From: Gordius sp. MW1
Taxonomy: Eukaryota > Nematomorpha > Gordioida > Gordea > Gordiidae
DNA: 64,000 nucleotides
NCBI GenBank assembly: GCA_964036665.1
Contig: OZ038529.1
Span: 9,904,501 to 9,968,500, forward strand
Reading direction: 5' to 3'
Shown one piece after another: positions 57,063 through 64,000 of the stretch. The position numbers and the translations under genes were made by a program. The number at the start of each line of letters is the position of its first letter. Position 1 is the first letter of the stretch. Below the pieces are notes generated by a model. It searched no databases. It worked only from the letters and a program-made list of their open reading frames with translations, and was not told the origin of the DNA.

Positions 57063-58085
57063 TTAGCTAAATGTAATATTGTGATATCTTCAAGGAAGCA
57101 AGCAATTTGCTTTATAAAATTCTACCTAAACACATAACTATCGAAATTAAAATTTTGGATGCTTTTAATTGAAAGTATGTGCAAATTGTAGTTGTTAATA
57201 TGGATAGTCATCTTCACTATGTTAACTAAAATGCTGTGATGGTATATAAAGAAATCATATTTTAGCAAAAGGTCAATAAGTTATCTTATTTCACATAGAT
57301 AAATTGCCATGATGTTTTGATCAGGTTGTTAGGTTAATGTCATTAAATAAACAATGTAAAGTCTCTTAAGTTTCTCAAACAAACTGGTATAATAGCAAAT
57401 TTAAAGTAAATTTAACCCACATAGTTGTTCATCCAAAATATATAAAGTGTTGTTTTTAATTTATAGTGTTTTAAATTTAATAAAAAATTCTTAAATGTAA
57501 GCTAAATTAAATGAATTGTGATACAACGATGGATCTAGTTTTAAATTTTTAATTGAATCAAATCAATATTATTATAAAAACAAAAATAAGCTTTTAACTT
57601 TTTTTTCTTCGGCGGGGATAAAAAATTGATTTTTTATATCGTTTTAAATTTTGTTCAAAATCGTTTTGTTATAAATAAAAATTTTAATATTGTGCAATCT
57701 TATTTTATCTTCTCTTCATATAAACTTCATGCACGTTTTTCAAATATTTTAAGAGGTAATGTTAGTTGCCAGCCACCCAATTAAAAAGTTGCTATACTTT
57801 AGCATCACATTATATTTTTAACCCTAACACTTGCTCAATCCACAACTCTCTTAAAATTATTTTGGATTAATTGCATCATACATGACTTAGAATATTTGTT
57901 GTTTTTATATTAATATTTTATTGGGACTTGGTTTAAAAAGGAAACCAAAATTTCATACAGAAAGACTACACAAAAAAATATCAAATTTATTCCTAATTAG
58001 TAATTTAATTATGTATATTTATATATTAAAAAACCATTTATTACGTAGCTTATGCAGAGAAGATTTTGTAAATAGGGAAACTTAC

Positions 58086-58890
58086 CAACGGTAGATACAA
58101 CGGTCCAGGTGAAATACAGTGCCCCGTAAAAATCCCACCTTGAGCGCACACCCACAAATCCATTGTAAGTTGCATTGCCATAGAGTTCGAGTAAATGCCC
58201 AAGATCAACCGGATCTACATTAGGGTAGCGGCGCCTAAAAGCATCAACCGTCGCGTTAAAATCTTCTTTGTAATCGTGTTCGTAGGAAGATTCCATAGAG
58301 GAAAATATAAAACAGCCCATGAGCATGTAGCTGAAAAGGACAAGGGCCATGAGCCACAGCCTTAGGGTATCTTCCTTGCAATCCCTGAACCAGCAAAGTA
58401 TGTTTGAGGTAATGGGTTTGTAACAGCAATAGAGGCATTGGGTTCGGTTTTTAGAGGTTTTGTTAGGCTTGCGGCGATTAGCCATACTTGATGACCGCCG
58501 GCTATTAAATAATTTGCCAAATCGAAAATTTCTACCTGATTTGGTGTTTTGGAGGTCGGTATTGAGAATATCACTACGCGCAGAATGCACTTTAACGCTG
58601 TATGGGTTTCTTTGGAGAAAAAGTTCTCTGGAATTATTACGACCTACAAACGGGCGACAACAAGTTGTGCAACCGGTATACCATTTAATAGAATGGCTTG
58701 AATCAAATGTATTGTGATTTAAGCTTCCTCGATTACCACCAACTGATTCAAACGAATGCGAGGATGGTAGCAAGGGCGGACCACATGCATCACCGGGTTT
58801 AGAAAACTTAAGATTACTGCCTAGACGTCCTTTTCGATACGAGCCGAAAGTTGGTTTACGCACCATTTTTTGTGTCGAATGATGAGACAT
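58086..58890 (-). CDS. THIK-like two-pore K+ channel, first coding exon
   Basis: Encodes residues 1-269. A ~170-residue cytosolic N-terminus comes first, then TM1 (about 176-198, LWLMALVLFSYMLMGCFIF) and an extracellular cap with N-glycosylation sequons at 212 and 239 (NAT). RWDFYGALYFTWTVVSTVG follows, the pore helix 1 and first half of the filter. The donor GTAAG (58085-58081) splits the filter glycine codon in phase 1; with exon 2 it reads TVGYG. An intron at this place is known in many K2P genes. The start is ATG 58890-58888, though a second ATG nine codons in is possible. The ORF beyond 58086 is intron read-through. The unusually long N-terminus is the least certain part. Confidence 0.9.
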
Positions 58891-59627
58891 GATGTTGTGG
58901 TTAAATTAAATTATTTAAGTTGTGGATAAATGAACTTGTATTGAATATGATAAATGGTTCGGAAGAATGGATTTGGTCAAATAATTGGAACAAATTCATC
59001 CATCTGAGATAAAGCGAACGATATTTCCTGTTCCAGTTAATCAAGCCACAATCATTAAGAAGACCCAAAGTGGTTTTGTGAATCAAGCAACCTTACATAG
59101 TTTACATTCAATTTCTATAATCCATATTATGTGCCTATGTAAACCATTATCAGAATTATTATATCATTAAAGTCATTAAGTAATAATAATTTTATATTAG
59201 TATTAAAAAGCATTTATTTTTTATACTTAGCTATATTACTTTTGTTCGAGCAAAAGAATACTATCCCATTACATATTCCGATAATAAGTAAATAAATTAA
59301 TGTGTAAGCAATAGTTTGCTTTCGTGTGAACGTATATAATTATATTTTTAAGCTGAGATTTTATAAGTGTAGACTCTATTAGAAAATGGTAAAAATCATA
59401 TATTTGTTAGAATAACGAAAAATGTGCACCTAAGCTATGGACCTTCTTATTCGATTTCATATTCCATAAATAACACGCATTAAATTAGTTTGTATATTTG
59501 TTAATGGTAGACATAGACAGCACAAGAAGGTTGTAAATCAATTTACAATTGGACACAAAACAAAATTTTTATCAGATAATCTTAAAAACTACGATTTTTA
59601 AACTAATTTATATGCTAAAGTTAAACT
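58891..59627. other. 5' flank of the potassium channel gene, nothing recognised
   Basis: AT-rich. It should contain 5' untranslated sequence and perhaps a promoter, but no TATA/Inr arrangement can be singled out. Confidence 0.4.
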
Positions 59628-59950
59628 CATGGGCATACCCCTGCCCCCCCCCCCTAATTAAAAAAAAAGTTTAATACAAAAACCCTTAGAAATTAAAAAA
59701 AAACATGTTTTGCCCCCCCTTTAATTAGCCAGAGAGGGGCAGCCGGACCCCCTGAGGAGTTGCTTTTTTTTTGGTCGCCGGAAAATTTTTGGATAGTGAA
59801 GGACCTTTTTTTTTTGCTCTCAGGGAAATTTTTGGATAGTCGAGACCTTTTTTTTGCTCTCAGGAAAATTTTTGAATAGTCAAACAAAAAAAATGTTAAA
59901 TAATAATCTGTTCCCCCCCCCCCCTTATTCAAAATCTGGGTACGCCCATG
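59628..59950. mobile_element. 0.32-kb MITE, GCGTAGCCAGG-ended group
   Basis: The ends are CATGGGCATACCC and GGGTACGCCCATG. Interior C-runs are followed by about three repeats of 'ttttttttgctctcaggaaa' plus 'atttttggatagt'. The target duplication is unclear. Confidence 0.6.
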
Positions 59951-60229
59951 ACTCTACTCATTTTAATTAAAGCGGTGCTAATAGCAAAAAGTGCCTTATA
60001 ATAATTTAATGAAATTTAGTTTAATAATATATTACCTTGTCAACCACGAAAGTAATTTGTGTGAGATTGGATAAAGTGTTATTGATTATGAGAGTAAATA
60101 AATTATTTTTCTAATTTTTTGTAAATGAAAAAATAAGTTGTTATACATTTGAGTTAATTTATCTGAAAGAATGTTAGTCCTCTATTTAAATGGAGCGTTC
60201 AATGAAAAGCACAATTTGTATAACAGCAT

Positions 60230-60395
60230 CATGGGCGTAGGCAGGATTGGATTTAGAGGGGGGCAATAATGATTTAGGGGAAGGCAAAGTGATAATTTTT
60301 AGCAATTTTAGCCATAATCATATTAAATTCTGAAGATTTCTTGGATTTAGATGGGGGCAGCCGCCGCTCCCGACCACCCCCTGGCTACCAATATG
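60230..60395. mobile_element. 166-bp MITE, GCGTAGCCAGG-ended group
   Basis: Starts CATGGGCGTAGGCAGG and ends CCTGGCTACCAATATG, with the 'gatttagaggggggcaa'-type interior seen also at 54050-54192. Confidence 0.6.
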
Positions 60396-60590
60396 ATTAT
60401 TAGGGAAGGACTTATCTTTCTTCCTTATATAACTAATCATATTAAAGCTAACCTCAATAATCTGACATTGCTGAACAAGTTAATTTAATTTTCAAGTTGG
60501 TTAAGTTGTAAATGCTTTAATCATAAAACAGAAAATGTAAGCGAAGATGGAGCGTAATATAGGGAAAATCTAACAATAGTAAATATATTT

Positions 60591-61504
60591 TAGGGGCTAT
60601 AGCCATAAAAAATTAAATCGCGTTTTAAAAAAAACTAAAGACAATTTTTCCCGTTTTTTTTTGGAATATATTTTTAAGGTCTATTTTTACTATAGGAAAA
60701 AAATTTGGAGGGAAATAAGTAACAGTTTTCTCACAAATTAAGTTTAAAAAAAACAAAAATCCAAAAAGTTTTGAAAATGCCCGGGGCTAGTCATGGCCAT
60801 TAGATTAAGTCTAACGTTTTCACTTCATATTAGTGTATGCTAACTCATAAAAATATTGTTCCATTATAAAAAATGTAGAAAATGCAAATGTAATATAATT
60901 ATTTTTTTTATAAAACAAATAAAAACGGGTCAAGATGACAATCTGACATAGGAACACTTAAAAGACGGATTTAGCAAGGTAAAATAAATTTTAGTCGTTT
61001 TGTAATGTATAATCATAGTCTATTTCTATTCCAAATAAGAAATAACACTAAGTTAGATTATTAAACAAAATTTTTTGTTTTTTAAATCTTGTCATTTGTA
61101 AGACACTATGAAAAATGGCTAGCATCTCCGACTAGCCCCGACCCCTATTTTCATAAACAATCAATAAGTTAAGAAGTTATATTGCATATTAAAATTTAAT
61201 CATTAGGTTTTTATATAAAAAATCTCCCTTTATAAGATAAAAGTTAAATCAATCCAAAATATTCAGCCAAAAAAATCTTATGTGCAAAATAAAAGATTTT
61301 GTAAAGGCTACTAAGAGCCCCAAAAAATCGTTTTTTCTCAATAAAAATTTTAAATTTTATTTTTTATAAACAAAATTTTTTTACTTCTGCCTTATGGAAA
61401 AATACACATATGGTTTAAATTTTGATTTAATATCGTCATTATTTTAAAAAATGATTAGAAAGATAATAGTAACCCCGGGCTACGACTAGCCCCGGTCTCC
61501 CCTA
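60591..61504. mobile_element. ~0.9-kb non-autonomous element, copy 2
   Basis: Full-length partner of 50781-51690 in the same orientation, ending GCCCCGGTCTCCCCTA. Diverged by scattered substitutions and small indels. Confidence 0.75.
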
Positions 61505-61884
61505 TATGTGATTTTCGTTCTTACATTTATATATAATATTTTGTTTGTGCCAAATTTATTACATCATCAAACTACGCTTAATATAGTTGCGTGGGGTCTT
61601 TTATTTAAGGGTTGAAAATAAAGACAGAGGGTTTGAAGAATTGCTACGATGTTTACGTTGTAGTATTGTTAATTTTAAAAGTATTTAACGGATATTTAAA
61701 TTTGTAAGGCAAAATAATACGAGGTAGCATGCTTGAAATTTTCTTTTTTAATGAAGAAATTTCGGCATATAGATATCACCTGGATTAAACATCACTACCT
61801 TCAAGGACGTCTGGTATATAAAATTACATCGATAACTTATATTAATTAAGATACATTACTTTTCCTTGGGAGTACACTGTTGAA

Positions 61885-62165
61885 GCTATAATTACCTGGT
61901 CAACAAATAATGGACTTATAAAATTAATTGGCAAACTGTTTGCAGATTCTGGTAGATTTTCTTACGGTGAACACAAATACATGTTTAGTTTTTTCGCTAT
62001 ACTTTAAGTTTTTGAGATAATTCCTGTGAAATTTGCTAAAAACAGAGATTTTAGCGTTTTAAACGTCTATAACTTGCAAATTAATCGGTAAAATATAAGT
62101 TTAATAAATTTGACTCATGAATAAAGGGGAGAGGAATCCATTGAAATTTTTTTACCCTAACTCTA
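61885..62165 (-). repeat. dispersed repeat, member 2 (inverted relative to 23083-23290)
   Basis: Ends 'tgaaatttttttaccctaac' and contains 'ctaaaaacagagattttagc' and 'caaactgtttgcagattctg', the complement of blocks at 23083-23290. A third, weaker member lies at 62480-62715 in plus orientation and a fourth at 42600-42850. Confidence 0.7.
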
Positions 62166-62300
62166 TTAATTTTAATTGCTATGCAATTTTTTGATATATA
62201 TTCCAAATTTTTACACTGACAAATTGCCCCAGAGTTAAGTTCGTCCTCCCTTCCCTTTAACATTAAGAATTAAGTGCGTATTTTGTTTATCTACTACTAC

Positions 62301-62415
62301 TAGAGACCTGCACGGCCCGAGACTGACCTGAAATGCCCGGTTTGAGTGTCAGCCTTAGGCGGGCTCTTCTTTAAAATAAAACAATAGGTCGGGCCTGGAC
62401 GGGCCGTGGTTTATT
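62301..62415. repeat. CCGGG-type hAT-like end
   Basis: TAGAGACCTGCACGGCCCGA opens a short GC-rich block closing near 'gggcctggacgggccgtgg'. Related to 41762. Probably a short or truncated MITE. Confidence 0.4.
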
Positions 62416-62715
62416 TTTACAATGTTTTATAAAATTATTGATATTTATAAAATTAACAATGACTCAATGGATTTATCTCACCATGTTTCTAAATCAAATT
62501 TGTTAAATTAGAATTTTACAGATTAATTTGCAAGTTATTGACTTTTGAATAATGCCAATTTTTCTGTTTTTAGCAACTTTGATATTATCTGAAAAACATG
62601 ACGTATAGTGAATAAATTAAAAATATATTCGTGTTCACCGCGAAAAACTCTACCAAAATCTGCCAACAGGATGCGGTCGATTTTTCTTGTTGAACCAGTT
62701 AATTGATCAAAAAAT

Positions 62716-64000
62716 ATATTTTAATTAAAACTTGAGACAATTACTAAATAACTTTTTTAAGGCGAATTAATGCTCATGGAATATAAATCCATAAAAGGGC
62801 TCAAATTTTAAAAACTTCAACACCTTACGATTTTCAGTTGAAATAATTTTGAACACTTTAAATTTAGTAATTTAATGGGCTAAACCGATGAGTGTAAATT
62901 TTTTTATATTAAAACGTAACTTTGGTTTGGATATAATGTCATGAAACAATTTATTAGACTTTCGTTATATAATAAGTTAATTATTCGAATGTTGCTGTAT
63001 GCTATATACTTTATAAATACTATGGTTGAGGTAAAAAAAAATATATGATAATTTTTATAGTTCATGACAAATTAAATTTAACAAATCCAAGTCCGAAAAT
63101 TTATGTTTCCATATACGATGAGAAGTTTAATATATTAACGGAAAGAATCTAAGGTGCTATAAATATTATTTTTACGTCAGGCCAAATTTATTGATTAATT
63201 AATTAATTTTTTCTAGGAAACTCCAAATTTAAATCTTCTATATTTTAAATCAAATCACATTTTCGTATAAATGATAGACCACTGAATTAATAAATTTATT
63301 TATTTTATGTGACTTTTAAAAAATTTCAAGTTTATTTATGAAGTTTCAAATTTTATGTTAAGTACGATATGCCTTATATGTATATTTTTACAATTTTTTA
63401 TCGATCAAGTTAATTATTATTTGGATTAAAATCATTTATTTAAAGTTTATCTAAACCCATTTTTTAAATTACCAATTGCAATAAAATAATTGAGATCATA
63501 ATTTTCTTAATAAATCATATAGGGCCCAGGATGGACGTGAGTACAAAATTAAAAACAAAAAAAAATTAAACTATTAATTTTTTTATAATTTTTGAAAAAT
63601 AAAGTGCACGGAAAAGTATAAAAGATTCTACCATTATATAAAGAGTGTGTAAAGGATGATTTTACCTTTAGGTATTTTCCCAATTTCATTCAATTGAATT
63701 TAGGGTAACTAGGTTATCACCCAATCGAACATAACGTAGAAAACATTATCAGATAGGAAGCGTTTGAAAATGTGACCGTTGGACCATTCAATATATACCA
63801 TTTAATGGTCGTTCTAGCGTAAAATATTTACGTAGTCCTGATAAGATAGCGATAATAATTATATATTGGGATGAGCGAACTGGGGCAGGAGCAGGCTGGA
63901 AATCGTCAATTATGATATAGGTTCAACGATCGAAATTAAAAATAAATTAGTTCCCCGCAAAAATTCTTTGACCAACGCAATCCACCTTTGTCTCTCTATC
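62716..64000. other. AT-rich DNA, nothing recognised
   Basis: No gene, repeat end or RNA gene was recognised up to the window edge. Confidence 0.45.

Larger units (their letters stand above)
46177..58085 (-). other. 11.9-kb intron of the potassium channel gene
   Basis: GT...AG bounded with matching phase. It holds MITEs and repeats at 46688, 50781, 52095, 54050, 54213 and 56133, and a decayed LINE at 48420-50285. Stretches 46181-46687, 47485-48419, 50290-50780, 51691-52094, 52938-54041, 54633-56132 and 57063-58085 are AT-rich with nothing recognised. Confidence 0.85.

Noticed and set aside
58009-58085. C-terminal extension of the first channel exon ORF (KFPYLQ...)
   Set aside because: It starts exactly at a GTAAG donor within the filter glycine codon; intron read-through.

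Overview
The window looks like nuclear DNA of an animal, most likely an arthropod. It is AT-rich and has spliced genes with large introns, a eukaryotic tRNA-Asp gene, and dense DNA transposons (hAT, PIF/Harbinger, MULE, mariner), LINE and LTR-type remnants. The species cannot be named from the sequence. Only two host protein genes and one tRNA gene are supported; nearly everything else is transposon-derived or unrecognised AT-rich DNA.

Host genes. (1) An enoyl-CoA hydratase/isomerase (crotonase-fold) gene runs on the plus strand, with exons at 10929-11090, 11128-11198, 11290-11577 and, after a 12.1-kb intron, 23695-23855. The intron contains the tRNA-Asp(GTC) gene (12393-12464) and two large palindromic mobile elements. 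(2) A THIK-type (KCNK12/13-like) two-pore potassium channel gene runs on the minus strand, with exons at 58890-58086 and 46176-43691. Its 11.9-kb intron splits the first glycine codon of the GYG selectivity filter and is full of transposon insertions.

Layout. 1-6.5 kb: hAT-type ends and a 1.86-kb non-autonomous hAT element (8-bp target duplication) holding a 0.9-kb palindrome. 7.0-10.5 kb: a decayed ZMYM-type hAT transposon carrying a 606-bp MITE. 12.5-16.0 kb: a 3.5-kb terminal-inverted-repeat element whose interior is two opposed arrays of a G/C-tract minisatellite. 16.35-23.08 kb: a PIF/Harbinger composite of form A-X-A(inverted)-X, invaded by a young LTR element. 25.0-29.2 kb: two opposed fossil copies of a virus-like capsid gene (partitivirus-like at best guess), tail to tail, between ~0.6-kb direct repeats. 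30.6-36.25 kb: a head-to-head inverted pair of MULE remnants carrying a mariner (itself split by a hAT MITE) and a small MITE. 36.25-40.7 kb: inverted remnants of an RT/RNase H retroelement and a Ty3/gypsy-type integrase fragment. 41-43.6 kb: a small palindromic G/C-minisatellite element and MITEs. 43.7-58.9 kb: the channel gene; its intron holds a LINE with a restriction-like endonuclease domain, a hAT element and several MITEs. 59-64 kb: more MITEs in AT-rich DNA.

The most striking features are the run of large inverted repeats between 12.5 and 40.4 kb and, within it, the opposed virus-derived arms. If transcribed through, these could give long double-stranded RNA. That makes the locus a candidate hairpin-siRNA or piRNA source, but this is inference and needs small-RNA data.
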